From an uncultured Kineothrix sp. (GTDB taxonomy: Bacteria; Bacillota; Clostridia; Lachnospirales; Lachnospiraceae): 54,980 nt of DNA. The stretch covers positions 1 to 54,980 of the forward strand of contig CAJUSR010000025.1 in the NCBI GenBank assembly GCA_910588855.1. The letters are read 5' to 3'. A program made the position numbers and the translations under genes. Under the pieces are notes generated by a model, which saw only the letters and a list, made by a program, of their open reading frames with translations, did not search any database and was not told the DNA's origin. Shown here piece after piece: positions 32,555 to 41,721 of the stretch; within the stretch, counting starts at the first letter, position 1; every line of letters begins with the position of its first letter.

Positions 32555-34351
32555 ATGAAATATAGGCAAATCGTAGAAGGAAGGTTTATAAGCAGGCCGA
32601 ACCGCTTTGTTGCTTATGTGGATATCGGCGGCAGTGAAGAAAAAGTACATGTAAAGAATACCGGAAGATGCAAAGAACTTTTGGTAGACAATGCTGCCGT
32701 ATATCTGGAAAGGGCGGAGAATACGGAAAGGGCTACCGCTTATGACCTGATAGCAGTACGGAAGGGGAAACGTTTGATTAATATGGATTCCAACGCCCCT
32801 AACAAAGTGGTTGGGGAATGGCTTTTAACAAAAGAACTGTTCCCGTCTTTAAAGAATGTCCGGGCCGAGAAAACTTATAAGACTTCCCGGTTCGATTTTT
32901 ATGTGGAGACGGAAGAAGAAAAGGTTTTTCTGGAAGTGAAGGGGGTAACGCTGGAAAGGGAAAATGGCGTATTTTTCCCGGATGCCCCGTCCGAACGGGC
33001 GGTGAAGCATGTGGAAGAACTGGTAGAGGCAGTAAGGGAAGGGTATAAGGCTTATATCCTGTTTGTTATACAAATGGAAGGGGTTTCCTTTTTTGCGCCC
33101 AATGAGGAAACACAACCGGAATTTGTGCAGGCTTTGAAAAAAGCAAAGAAGGAAGGGGTGGAAATCCTTGCCTATGATTGTACCGTAACACCGGATTCCA
33201 TGAAAATCCGCAACCTTGTACCGGTTAGGCTGGAAAAGGAAGAAGCGGTGGAAAACATGGAGGGGCAGTTAATTTTGGAACAGATTGCGGAGCCGCTTTT
33301 AAAATGGTACGACAATGGGAGGCGTATACTGCCCTGGAGGGAAAACCCACAGCCTTATTATGTATGGCTGTCAGAAATCATGTTACAGCAGACAAGGGTA
33401 GAGGCTGTCAGACCATATTTTGACCGTTTTCTCCAAAGCGTGCCGGATATTCCGGCACTGGCAGGATTGGAAGAAGATAAATTGGTTAAGCTATGGGAGG
33501 GGCTGGGATATTATAACCGCGTGCGTAATTTGCAAAAGGCGGCAAAAGTGATTATGGAAGAACACGGCGGGCAGATGCCTTCGGAATATGAAGCTTTACT
33601 GAAACTGCCCGGTATTGGCAGTTATACGGCGGGCGCCATAGCATCTATTGCTTATGGAAAAGCAGTTCCGGCGGTGGATGGGAATGTACTGAGGGTACTT
33701 TCCAGGCTCCGGATGGACGGAGAGGATATTTTATCCCAAAAGACGAAGGCAAGGGTGGAGAAGGAACTGCTAAAAGTGATTCCAAAGGACAGGCCAGGGG
33801 ATTTTAATCAGGCTTTGATGGAGCTGGGGGCTATGGTATGCATCCCCAATGGCGAGCCAAAGTGCGGCGAATGCCCGTGGGAGCCTATTTGTTTGGCACA
33901 CCGCCTGGAACAGACGGCGCAATTTCCAAAGAAGAAGGCGAAAAAAGCAAGGAAAATAGAGGAAAAAACGGTTCTTGTAATCCGAGATGAAGAAAAAGCG
34001 GCTTTTCGGAAACGGCCGGAAAAAGGGCTTCTGGCAGGAATGTATGAGTTCCCTATGTTGGAAGGGCATTTGGCGGAGGAAGAGGTGCTGCAGTTTTTAA
34101 AGGAAATGGGGCTAAAGGCGCTCCACATTAGGCGGATAGGGGATGCAAAACATATTTTTTCCCATAAGGAATGGCATATGGTAGGGTATGCGGTGCGGGT
34201 GGATGAATTGGAACGCCCTAAAGCAGCAGAAGTAATACAAGATTGGATATTTATTGACAAAAACGAAGCAAGGGAACGCTATCCGATACCTTCTGCCTAT
34301 GCATCGTACGCAAAATATTTGAATATTCAATTAGGAGTGGAAAAGCAATGA
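32555..34351 (+). CDS. mutY: SfsA-MutY fusion: nuclease domain plus A/G-specific adenine glycosylase
   Basis: A 598-aa single frame containing two whole proteins. Residues 1-230 are SfsA, a DNA/RNA nuclease-like fold (FVAYVDIGGSEEKVHVKNTGR, TSRFDFYV, FLEVKGVTLE, FPDAPSERAVKH). Residues about 240-598 are MutY. LPWRENPQPYYVWLSEIMLQQT includes the catalytic Glu region, followed by LPGIGSYTAGAIASIAYG (helix-hairpin-helix), VDGNVLRVLSRL with the catalytic Asp, and CIPNGEPKCGECPWEPIC (the 4Fe-4S cluster). A NUDIX-like C-terminal domain follows. MutY removes adenine opposite 8-oxoguanine. The stop overlaps the next gene (ATGA). The fusion is seamless, with no frameshift visible. Confidence 0.92.
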   Translation: MKYRQIVEGRFISRPNRFVAYVDIGGSEEKVHVKNTGRCKELLVDNAAVYLERAENTERATAYDLIAVRKGKRLINMDSNAPNKVVGEWLLTKELFPSLKNVRAEKTYKTSRFDFYVETEEEKVFLEVKGVTLERENGVFFPDAPSERAVKHVEELVEAVREGYKAYILFVIQMEGVSFFAPNEETQPEFVQALKKAKKEGVEILAYDCTVTPDSMKIRNLVPVRLEKEEAVENMEGQLILEQIAEPLLKWYDNGRRILPWRENPQPYYVWLSEIMLQQTRVEAVRPYFDRFLQSVPDIPALAGLEEDKLVKLWEGLGYYNRVRNLQKAAKVIMEEHGGQMPSEYEALLKLPGIGSYTAGAIASIAYGKAVPAVDGNVLRVLSRLRMDGEDILSQKTKARVEKELLKVIPKDRPGDFNQALMELGAMVCIPNGEPKCGECPWEPICLAHRLEQTAQFPKKKAKKARKIEEKTVLVIRDEEKAAFRKRPEKGLLAGMYEFPMLEGHLAEEEVLQFLKEMGLKALHIRRIGDAKHIFSHKEWHMVGYAVRVDELERPKAAEVIQDWIFIDKNEARERYPIPSAYASYAKYLNIQLGVEKQ

Positions 34352-35373
34352 AATTATTGACAGTGACAATACCATGCTATAACTCGGAAAATTATATGGA
34401 AAAATGTGTGGATTCCCTACTGGCAGGCGGGGAAGACGTGGAACTGCTGATAGTAGACGATGGCTCTTCGGACAGGACAGCGGAAATTGCAGATAATTAT
34501 GCGGAAAAATATCCCTCTATCGTAAGGGCAATCCATAAAGAAAACGGTGGGCACGGTTCTGCGGTGAATACCGGGATGGAAAATGCAACCGGGTTGTTTT
34601 TTAAAGTAGTGGACAGCGATGATTGGGTGAAGGAAAGCGAATACAGGAAAATATTAGAGGTACTCAGGAAAGCGGCAGGCGGCGAAACGGCGCTTGATAT
34701 GCTAATCAGCAATTTCGTTTATGAAAAGCAAGGGGAAAAGAAAAATAAAGTCATGCGTTACCGCCATGCATTGCCGGAGAATGAAATTTTTACATGGAAA
34801 CAGGTCAAACATTTCCATAAAGGGCAGTATATATTGATGCATTCCGTTATATTTAGGACAAAACTGTTGCAGGAATGCGGGCTAAAGCTGCCGGAAAATA
34901 CCTTCTATGTGGATAATCTGTTTGTTTTTGAACCTTTGCCCTATGTAAGGAATATGTACTATATGGACGTGAACTTTTACCGTTATTATATCGGCAGGGA
35001 AGGGCAGTCTGTGAATGAGACAATTATGATATCCAGAATCGACCAACAGATTAAAGTAAACAAAATTATGGTGGATTATATGGCAGAGAACAGGCAAAAA
35101 TTGAAGGGAAACCGTAAAATGCGTAATTATATGATAAATTATCTCGAGATAATTACGACAGTTTCTTCAATACTGCTTATCAGAGGGGGAACGGAAGAAC
35201 ATTTGCAGAAAAAAAAGGAACTTTGGAATTATATTAAGCAAAAGGATAAAGTTTTGTATATGCGCCTTCGATATGGGATTCTGGGAAATTCCATGAACTT
35301 GCCGGGAAAAGGCGGACGGAAGATTTCCATTGAAGGTTATAGGATTTGCCAAAGGTTTTTTAAATTTAACTAG
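34348..35373 (+). CDS. Glycosyltransferase family 2
   Basis: A 341-aa GT-A-fold glycosyltransferase. LTVTIPCYNSENYMEKCVDSLL and LLIVDDGSSDRTAEIADNYA form the nucleotide-sugar site. KVVDSDDWV supplies the DxD metal-binding motif. The C-terminal third is helical and basic, without clear membrane segments. It is translationally coupled to sfsA-mutY through an ATGA overlap and ends at a very long hairpin. The acceptor is unknown; likely roles are wall teichoic or polysaccharide synthesis. Confidence 0.88.
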   Translation: MKLLTVTIPCYNSENYMEKCVDSLLAGGEDVELLIVDDGSSDRTAEIADNYAEKYPSIVRAIHKENGGHGSAVNTGMENATGLFFKVVDSDDWVKESEYRKILEVLRKAAGGETALDMLISNFVYEKQGEKKNKVMRYRHALPENEIFTWKQVKHFHKGQYILMHSVIFRTKLLQECGLKLPENTFYVDNLFVFEPLPYVRNMYYMDVNFYRYYIGREGQSVNETIMISRIDQQIKVNKIMVDYMAENRQKLKGNRKMRNYMINYLEIITTVSSILLIRGGTEEHLQKKKELWNYIKQKDKVLYMRLRYGILGNSMNLPGKGGRKISIEGYRICQRFFKFN

Positions 35374-35380
35374 CAGAGAA

Positions 35381-35458
35381 GCAGCTTCGACAAAAAATAT
35401 CTTCCATAAAAATCCGAAGGTACCGGATTTTATAGAAGATATTTTTTGTCGAAGCTGC
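35381..35458 (+). terminator. 78-nt hairpin with 24-bp perfect arms
   Basis: Arms at 35381-35404 and 35435-35458 are exact complements, with an inner stem AAAATCCG/CGGATTTT. The sequence right after it (GCCGGACAGG then TTTTTT) resembles the right arm of the palindromic repeat family. It probably terminates the glycosyltransferase transcript and may be a decayed repeat copy. Confidence 0.7.
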
Positions 35459-35534
35459 CGGACAGGTTTTTTGGCATCCCAATATCCATATCGCAGTTTT
35501 ACTGCAATTTGTATCCGGGCAAAAAATGTGCCGG

Positions 35535-36227
35535 TTAATTTATCTGTGGAGTCCGTGTACGGGCTTTTTCTTTGTGCGCCCGGTGTGCAGTTAAAATATC
35601 ATATTTATAGACAATCCCATACATAAATGCCGCCATGATAAATGCAGTGACTACATCGAAAACAGAATGCTGTTTGATGAACATGGTGGACAATATAATA
35701 GAAAGGCTTAAGACAAAGGAAGAGGCATGGAGCCATTTCCTGCCGGACAGGCCTTTTGTTTTTATAAGTGCAAGATGTGCGCCTAAGGAGTTGTATACAT
35801 GGATGCTGGGCCATAAATTCGTTGGAGTGTCCGTACTATAAAGGCGCGCTACAAGCCAGGTAAAAAGGTTATCCCTTGGCATAACCTTTGGACGCAGGTG
35901 CTGTCCGTTAGGGAAAAGGGTGGAAATAATCAGGAAAATGGTCATTCCGGTGAAAAGGAAAATACACGTCCTGAAATAATCATCCTTATTTTTGAAAAAC
36001 AGATAAACAATAACAGCCGATACATATGCAAACCATAATAGGTAAGGAATAATAAAAATTTCGCAAAAGGGGATGCGGTCATCCAATGCCACATGGATAA
36101 CCGTGTAGTCTTTGGTAATTGTCCGTTCCAGATAAACGAACCATGTCATATAGATAATCCCGTAAATAAAAAGCGGGATGGCGTGCTTGTATTTTTCATA
36201 ATAGTATTTAAATGTATGTTTTGTCAC
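35535..36227 (-). CDS. PAP2 family membrane phosphatase
   Basis: A 230-aa membrane protein with about six helices. WPSIHVYNSLGAH and STMFIKQHSVFDVV match the second and third phosphatase motifs (PSxH and SRxxxxxHxxxD-like); the first motif (KxxxxxxRP) is weak, around LRPKVMPRDN. PAP2 enzymes dephosphorylate lipid phosphates such as undecaprenyl pyrophosphate or phosphatidic acid. Start GTG 36227 with GGAGGG upstream. It lies 90 nt after a diacylglycerol-kinase-like gene on the same strand, and the two could act oppositely on a lipid phosphate. Confidence 0.82.
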   Translation of the reverse strand: MTKHTFKYYYEKYKHAIPLFIYGIIYMTWFVYLERTITKDYTVIHVALDDRIPFCEIFIIPYLLWFAYVSAVIVYLFFKNKDDYFRTCIFLFTGMTIFLIISTLFPNGQHLRPKVMPRDNLFTWLVARLYSTDTPTNLWPSIHVYNSLGAHLALIKTKGLSGRKWLHASSFVLSLSIILSTMFIKQHSVFDVVTAFIMAAFMYGIVYKYDILTAHRAHKEKARTRTPQIN

Positions 36228-36317
36228 TTTATGACCCTCCTCATATTAACCCTCTGAATATACGAATACTGAATATATAAAACATTTCCTTTCTAAAAAG
36301 TTATTGGCTGGCAATTT

Positions 36318-37295
36318 TTACATCATCAGTTTTAGCTTCTGCGGCAGGCAGGAAACAGTGATGCTGTCCGCTTTCCGGTACACTTCCCCGTCGGTATGCA
36401 CCCATAAAGGGATGGATGAGCGGAATGTCACTTTGGAGGCGGAGTAGTGCCTGATAGCGGAGAAAATATAGTGCTTTCCCCAAAAAGCAGTAGGAAGTGC
36501 GGCTATAATCACAGGCTTGGGGAGTTTACCCACAACGCATAAGTCTAGTTTGCCATCGCTTTCGTCTGCCATAGGGCAGAATTTAAAACCGCCACCTTCG
36601 TATTTGTGTATCATGAATGCGGTGAAAAGGAAACGGTCGAAATGGATTGGCGTTTGCCCGTCATCCAAGTAAATGTCGCAGGAAGCCGATTTGGCGGCAA
36701 TAAGCTGCCGCAAAGCGATGATAAGGTAAGTCAATTTACCAAGCTTCATTTTATTTAAGATATTCTTAAAGCGGGAAGAAAGCGCCTCTTCGCATACGGC
36801 AGCATCGAAGCCGATTCCGCTGCTGACTGCAAAATACCTTTGGCTGTGGATCGCATTGGTTCTTATCCGGGAACGTTCCCCGGATGTGTCCGTATAAGTG
36901 AGAAGCCCTAAATCCATAGTGCGGGAATATCCGCCGTCTAAAATTCTGCGAAGGATAACCGAAGGGTCTTTGGGGAGCTGCAAATCCCTGGCCAAATCGT
37001 TGCTGGAACCGGTAGGGATATAGCCCAGCCAAATCCGCTCAAAATCCTGAATGCCCTGAAGCGCTTCATTTACCGTACCGTCGCCGCCAAGTATAATCAA
37101 CTTTACCAATGGCTTTGCTTTCCCGTTTTTGTCCTGGGCAGTCAATTTGGCAACTGCTTTGGTGACATGTCCAACGCCTTTGGAGTAAAGAACACGATAA
37201 GGAACGTTCTGTTCTTGGAATATCGGCTCCAAACCGGTCCAAATAGCATGACCCTTTCCTGATTTGGATGCGGGGTTGACAATGACATAATACAT
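36318..37295 (-). CDS. YegS/DAGK family lipid kinase
   Basis: A 325-aa diacylglycerol-kinase-catalytic-domain protein. VIVNPASKSGKG at the N-terminus, LIILGGDGTVNEALQG (the GGDGT nucleotide motif) and GYIPTGSSNDLARDL are diagnostic, as is the C-terminal WVHTDGEVY. It would phosphorylate diacylglycerol or a related lipid. GGAGG lies 7 nt before ATG. It is divergent from glyA and upstream of the PAP2 gene. Confidence 0.92.
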   Translation of the reverse strand: MYYVIVNPASKSGKGHAIWTGLEPIFQEQNVPYRVLYSKGVGHVTKAVAKLTAQDKNGKAKPLVKLIILGGDGTVNEALQGIQDFERIWLGYIPTGSSNDLARDLQLPKDPSVILRRILDGGYSRTMDLGLLTYTDTSGERSRIRTNAIHSQRYFAVSSGIGFDAAVCEEALSSRFKNILNKMKLGKLTYLIIALRQLIAAKSASCDIYLDDGQTPIHFDRFLFTAFMIHKYEGGGFKFCPMADESDGKLDLCVVGKLPKPVIIAALPTAFWGKHYIFSAIRHYSASKVTFRSSIPLWVHTDGEVYRKADSITVSCLPQKLKLMM

Positions 37296-37452
37296 AAGCA
37301 GCCTCCAGCGGCCATCCGGCCTTCGTGTTTTTTCTTCCGTTGAAAATCATCCATCATTTAAGCAGTATTGTATCATGATGAAAAGAAAACGTCACTGATA
37401 GAATCTATAAAAAATTCTTAAAAATTCTTTAAAATATATTCTTTTTATATAG

Positions 37453-37481
37453 TTTTCATTCATTGGATTTTATGGTATACT
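37453..37481 (+). promoter_or_regulatory. Putative glyA promoter
   Basis: TTTTCA (37453-37458) and TATACT (37476-37481) are 17 nt apart, leaving a leader of about 135 nt. I see no glycine riboswitch or purine-type structure in that leader. The intergenic region is otherwise featureless. Confidence 0.45.
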
Positions 37482-37621
37482 TTAACCGCAAGTCTGCATT
37501 AGAATGACAAGAGGGCAAAAAAGAAAAAAAGAGCGTACTGCTTTGTTGGCAAATGATATGAAGGAACGATGGCTTAATTGCCAGAATAGTGCGCGGACGT
37601 GAAAAATTGGAGGACAATGGG

Positions 37622-38863
37622 ATGTATTCATTTGACGAAGTAAAGAACGTGGATCCTGAGATCGCACAGGCGATTGTAGATGAACAGAACCGGCAGAACA
37701 GCCATATTGAACTGATAGCATCGGAAAACTGGGTAAGCAAGGCAGTGATGGCGGCTATGGGCAGCCCTCTTACCAATAAATATGCGGAAGGGTATCCGGG
37801 GAAAAGATATTATGGCGGATGCCAATGTGTAGACGTAGTAGAGAATTTGGCGATTGAAAGGGCGAAGGAGTTGTTTGGCTGTGATTATGCCAATGTACAG
37901 CCCCATTCCGGCGCGCAGGCGAACCTGGCAGTACAGTTTGCCATTTGCAATCCAGGCGATACGATTATGGGCATGAACCTTGACCACGGCGGTCATTTAA
38001 CCCACGGCAGCCCGGTGAACATTTCCGGGAAATATTTTAAAATCGTTCCTTATGGAGTAAATGCGGAAGGATTTATTGATTATGACAAGCTAAGGGATAT
38101 CGCATTGGAAGCAAAGCCGAAGATGATTATTGCAGGCGCGTCTGCTTATGCGAGGACAATAGATTTTAAGAAATTCAGGGAAGTGGCAGATGAAACCGGG
38201 GCGGTACTGATGGTGGACATGGCGCACATTGCCGGTCTTGTAGCGGCAGGTCTTCATCTCAGCCCCATACCTTATGCGGATGTAGTGACCACCACAACCC
38301 ACAAGACATTGCGTGGGCCAAGAGGCGGTTTAATCCTTTGCAATCAGGAAGCGGCGGATAAATATAATTTTAACAAAGCGATTTTCCCCGGCATTCAGGG
38401 TGGGCCGCTGATGCATGTAATTGCAGCGAAGGCAGTGTGCTTTAAAGAGGCGCTGACCGATGAATTTAAAATCTATCAGAAAGGCATTGTAGATAATGCG
38501 CAGGCTTTGTGCAAAGGTTTGATGGACAGAGGGGTAAAAATCGTATCCGGCGGTACGGATAATCATTTGATGCTGGTGGATTTGACCAATTTTGATTTGA
38601 CAGGAAAAGCGATAGAGAAGCTTTTGGATGAAGCCAATATTACGGCAAACAAGAATACGATTCCAAATGATCCGAAATCGCCTTTCGTAACGAGCGGTAT
38701 CCGTCTTGGCACCCCTGCGGTAACTTCCAGAGGGATGGGGATAACGGATATGGATAAAATTGCGGAAGCGGTTGCCCTTGTGATTAAGGGTGGCGAGGAA
38801 AAGATACCTGAAGCCAGGACCATTGTTCAGGAATTGACCGATAAATATCCGCTAATCCAGTAG
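37622..38863 (+). CDS. glyA: Serine hydroxymethyltransferase
   Basis: A 413-aa PLP enzyme that converts serine and tetrahydrofolate to glycine and methylene-tetrahydrofolate. IELIASENWVSKAVM, the tetrahydrofolate/PLP region YPGKRYYGGCQCVD, MDLDHGGHLTHG-like sequence and the PLP lysine motif VVTTTTHKTLRGPRGG are present. The start is ATG 37622 with GGAGG 9 nt upstream; the frame extends to 37589 without a better site. It is monocistronic, closed by a terminator at 38953. Confidence 0.96.
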   Translation: MYSFDEVKNVDPEIAQAIVDEQNRQNSHIELIASENWVSKAVMAAMGSPLTNKYAEGYPGKRYYGGCQCVDVVENLAIERAKELFGCDYANVQPHSGAQANLAVQFAICNPGDTIMGMNLDHGGHLTHGSPVNISGKYFKIVPYGVNAEGFIDYDKLRDIALEAKPKMIIAGASAYARTIDFKKFREVADETGAVLMVDMAHIAGLVAAGLHLSPIPYADVVTTTTHKTLRGPRGGLILCNQEAADKYNFNKAIFPGIQGGPLMHVIAAKAVCFKEALTDEFKIYQKGIVDNAQALCKGLMDRGVKIVSGGTDNHLMLVDLTNFDLTGKAIEKLLDEANITANKNTIPNDPKSPFVTSGIRLGTPAVTSRGMGITDMDKIAEAVALVIKGGEEKIPEARTIVQELTDKYPLIQ

Positions 38864-38952
38864 AACGGTTTTGGTCTCCAAAGGAATGTATAGCATATAA
38901 ATCATATAAATAAATTATGTAAGTAAATCATATAAGTAAATATAGAAAAGGG

Positions 38953-39000
38953 AAATGCCCGCTAACCGGTATTAGCTGCCGGAGCGGGCATTTTTATTTT
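38953..39000 (+). terminator. Intrinsic terminator of glyA
   Basis: AAATGCCCGCT (38953-38963) pairs with AGCGGGCATTT (38983-38993), followed by TTATTTTTT. Imperfect AT-rich tandem units (about 38895-38945) precede it. Confidence 0.85.
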
Positions 39001-39009
39001 TTACCATAT

Positions 39010-39157
39010 GGCACAAAAAATTAGTGCCAAAAAATTGTTTGGCTATTCCATTGTACGAAGCATTCTGACGAGCCTCTTCAGGCAAAAATCATGTTTTACA
39101 TCGGATTCCACTATTTTTGAGTCTTCTTTCCATCGTACAAAAGCCATTTGTACAATA
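39010..39157 (-). repeat. Copy of the palindromic-repeat core
   Basis: On the minus strand this region aligns with the core of the element at 7350-7440 over about 100 nt. It encodes a matching frame (AFVRWKEDSKIVES then KRLVRMLRT), and GTACGA/TCGTAC-type ends are conserved. The long arms of the first copy are replaced by a smaller GGCAC/GTGCC hairpin (39010-39028). It begins right after the stop codon of the LUD gene. Confidence 0.7.
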
Positions 39158-39793
39158 TTAGTAGCCAAGCTCTTCGGCAACGAAATAGACTTTAATTCTC
39201 CCTTTGATGCCGCTGCGGCGGGTGATGACAATTTGGTTGCACATGCAGTCCGGGGAAAGGCAATCGCCGCAAACCCCGTTAGCAAGGCAAGGCGTCTGCC
39301 GGTTCAAGCGGTTGGCATTGGGAGGGGCAGCAAAATTGCGTACTCTGTCGATGCCGGAATTTACGTCCGTAACAATTTTATTCATGCCGACCACTACGAT
39401 TACATTTTTTGGACCGTGAATTAGACAAGCTACGCGGTTGCCGCTGCCATCTATGTTGACGAGTTCTCCGTTAAAAGTTACCGCATTGGAACTCATGAGA
39501 TAATAGTCGGCAAGCACCGATTGGGCATACAATTCCCTTCCTTCTTCGGGGGAAGATGCGCTGAAGCGGTCAATCAGTTTATAATTCCCTTTCCGTATCT
39601 TATCCATCAGCCCGGTTTCCTTGACGGATTCGCTGCCGCCCCATGAAATGATGCTGCTTTCCGGGATAGAGGCGAGGATGGCATCGGTACAGGAAGCGGA
39701 GTCTTCAAAGAAGTATCCTTCCATCCCTCTTTTTTCCAGATTTTTAATAATGTTTTCCGTTGCTGCCGCGAAAGCGGCTTGTTTGTGTGTCAT
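39158..39793 (-). CDS. LUD-domain protein (LutC/YkgG family)
   Basis: A 211-aa LUD-domain protein. ASIPESSIISWGGSESVKETGL, YLMSSNAVTFNGELVNIDGSGNRVACLIHGPKNVIVVVGMNKIV and the C-terminal cysteine cluster (PCLANGVCGDCLSPDCMCNQIV) match the stand-alone LUD family annotated as lactate utilization protein. The LutA and LutB partners are absent nearby, so lactate oxidation is not assured. The start overlaps the stop of the upstream kinase-like gene (ATGA). Confidence 0.88.
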   Translation of the reverse strand: MTHKQAAFAAATENIIKNLEKRGMEGYFFEDSASCTDAILASIPESSIISWGGSESVKETGLMDKIRKGNYKLIDRFSASSPEEGRELYAQSVLADYYLMSSNAVTFNGELVNIDGSGNRVACLIHGPKNVIVVVGMNKIVTDVNSGIDRVRNFAAPPNANRLNRQTPCLANGVCGDCLSPDCMCNQIVITRRSGIKGRIKVYFVAEELGY

Positions 39794-40863
39794 TTTGCTA
39801 CCTCCTGTTCAATATGTTTCCGTTTTTCCGGGAATCCCACGCCGAAGGCTGTGCCGAGAGAAATGCATACGGATTTTTTATAATCGGCATAGCCTGCAGC
39901 CATTGCGGTTCCGTCATGGATTAGGGTAAAATAAAAATTTTTGCCAAAACGGTCTTTGAAATATGAGGAAAGGTATTCGGCATAGTTTGCGGCAATCAGC
40001 CGTAGTTTCCCATAACCGCCCCGGTTGGCAATTTCCCCGTCCTTTACATAATTGGCAATGCTTAGAATAACGTGGGGATGGATGGAAAGCCCGCGTGCTT
40101 CCACTTCCTCCACGGTACGTTCGATTGTGTCCAAAAAATATTGGTTGAGCGCAAGGGCTTCCTGCTCCTCCAAAGAAGAATCTTTGATATCCCAGTCCAC
40201 ATGTCTGGACAAAGTTTTGCCTAAAATAATAATATCGATTACCTCCGAACCTTCCATTACGGCATAGCTTCTTTTGATAAAACTTTGCCCATAGTCAAAA
40301 ATAAGGTTTACACAGGATTGGGAAGCCGGAGTGTTGCCGGGATTATTTATCGATGTATCTATTGATGTATCTTTTAAATAAGTAGTGCATCCCCGCAGCC
40401 CGGCATAAGTGGAATCTTTGCCCAAAATAATCGTGTATGGGCTTTTCCCGGAAGTTTTGAAAACCCGTTCCACATAATATTTCAGGTGTTCGCCCAGCGG
40501 AGGGCTGGCAAGCCCGCCTACCAATATAATTTGTTTTAAGGAATGCCAGTAATCCCATTCTTCGTCTGACCAATCAGGACGGGCTTTGCGGTTTTTGGCT
40601 GCGCCTTCTTTTAAACAAAGAAGGATAACGGCGAGCCGCTCTCCGAAAAGCTTTAGGATATCATGTGCCGTAGCCCTAACGGAAGGGTTACTGCTTTCCA
40701 AACTGTTTTCCAGGTAAAGTGGAAGCGACTTTTCCTCGAGGGCAGAGACGTCGATTTGTAGCTTGTCGGCAGAGCCCTTGATTTCCCGGATAAACAAATC
40801 GGTGGAAAAAATATCTTGGGCGCTTTTACCGGTAAGCGGCTGCGTTACCGTGCATACGGGCAT
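39790..40863 (-). CDS. ASKHA-fold kinase/ATPase-like protein (hexokinase-like)
   Basis: A 357-aa protein from the first ATG. QIILVGGLASPPLGEHLKYYVERVF resembles the adenosine motif of ASKHA kinases. FTLIHDGTAMAAGYADY and SVCISLGTAFGVGFP resemble the phosphate and glycine loops, but the order is unusual and I cannot assign a substrate. The frame stays open for 25 more codons upstream of the ATG to an ATT (40938-40936) that is 5 nt after AAGGAGG, while the ATG itself has no ribosome binding site. The true start may therefore be AUU, giving about 382 aa. It is coupled to the LUD gene. Confidence 0.65.
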   Translation of the reverse strand: MPVCTVTQPLTGKSAQDIFSTDLFIREIKGSADKLQIDVSALEEKSLPLYLENSLESSNPSVRATAHDILKLFGERLAVILLCLKEGAAKNRKARPDWSDEEWDYWHSLKQIILVGGLASPPLGEHLKYYVERVFKTSGKSPYTIILGKDSTYAGLRGCTTYLKDTSIDTSINNPGNTPASQSCVNLIFDYGQSFIKRSYAVMEGSEVIDIIILGKTLSRHVDWDIKDSSLEEQEALALNQYFLDTIERTVEEVEARGLSIHPHVILSIANYVKDGEIANRGGYGKLRLIAANYAEYLSSYFKDRFGKNFYFTLIHDGTAMAAGYADYKKSVCISLGTAFGVGFPEKRKHIEQEVAK

Positions 40864-41308
40864 TTGTGCAATGATAAGTTTATTGATGGAAGCATTGGCG
40901 CCAAGAGCGCCTCCGGCTAAAAAAGGGTTGTGAATAATGAATCCCTCCTTGCAATAGTATAGTTTATATAACAGTCAGTTTACTTTTCCGCCCCATGATT
41001 TTCAACAGTTGGTGCTGCCGCATTTTCATAAAGACGATAATTGATAGGTACAATTGATGTTTTCATTATACTATATATGGGGAAACGTGCAAGGAGAGAA
41101 ATGAATTTAAAAGAGGAGGGAGGTTTGGGTGTCAGGAATCCTGCCTCTAATTTCTTACGGTATACGAACCTTAAATGGTAATTACAGAAAAAATGACAGG
41201 ATTTGACATAATTTGATGTCGAACAATGGGAGAAATAATAGAATAATCTTATAATATGGAAATAAATGGAGAAAAATGAAAAAAATTATATATTTATGAA
41301 AAAATGTG

Positions 41309-41337
41309 TTGACAAATTAAAATTGCTTGGTTATAAT
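41309..41337 (+). promoter_or_regulatory. Full-consensus sigma-A promoter
   Basis: TTGACA (41309-41314), a 17-nt spacer and TATAAT (41332-41337) match consensus at all twelve positions. It drives a transcript of about 370 nt ending at 41712 and containing no intact gene. The upstream region 40939-41308 shows no gene. Confidence 0.85.
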
Positions 41338-41393
41338 AAGTACATAAACAAAAGAAATTCACATAGATAAAAAACTAAAGAAGAGGAGGTACG

Positions 41394-41621
41394 GTCCAAC
41401 GAAAACTTAAGCTGGTTTGTTCATTTAATATACAAAAGAGTGAATAAACAAAAGAAAAAATCGTAGTCGAGTACATAAGAGAAAGTAGCGAAGGACAAAA
41501 GATAATAGCTATAAGAGATGGTAATAGACATCCGATAGAAGAAATTTATCAGCCGTTACAGTACAGGCAGTACGAAAGAGAAATGGAAAGGGTACGAAAG
41601 AGAAAAATGAATGAAAATTGA
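41394..41621 (+). pseudogene. Degenerate 75-codon ORF in a strong transcription unit
   Basis: GAGGAGG (41384-41390) precedes an open frame beginning at GTC 41394 (possibly a mutated GTG). One TAA interrupts it at 41445-41447, after which a coding-like stretch continues to TGA 41619-41621, including EYIRESSEGQKIIAIRDG and a basic end (ERVRKRKMNEN). With a sense codon in place of TAA it would be a 75-aa basic protein. I recognise no family. It is either a broken gene or part of a non-coding RNA. Confidence 0.4.
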
Positions 41622-41674
41622 ATAAAAAAAGATGCGAAACGGAGGTAAAGACCATTGGATAGCATAGTTTAGGA

Positions 41675-41712
41675 GAGGATATTAATCGGAATGATTAATA
41701 TCCTCTTTTTTA
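41675..41712 (+). terminator. Strong intrinsic terminator of the 41.3-kb transcript
   Basis: GAGGATATTAAT (41675-41686) pairs perfectly with ATTAATATCCTC (41694-41705) and is followed by TTTTTT. Confidence 0.9.
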
Positions 41713-41721
41713 ACTTATAGG

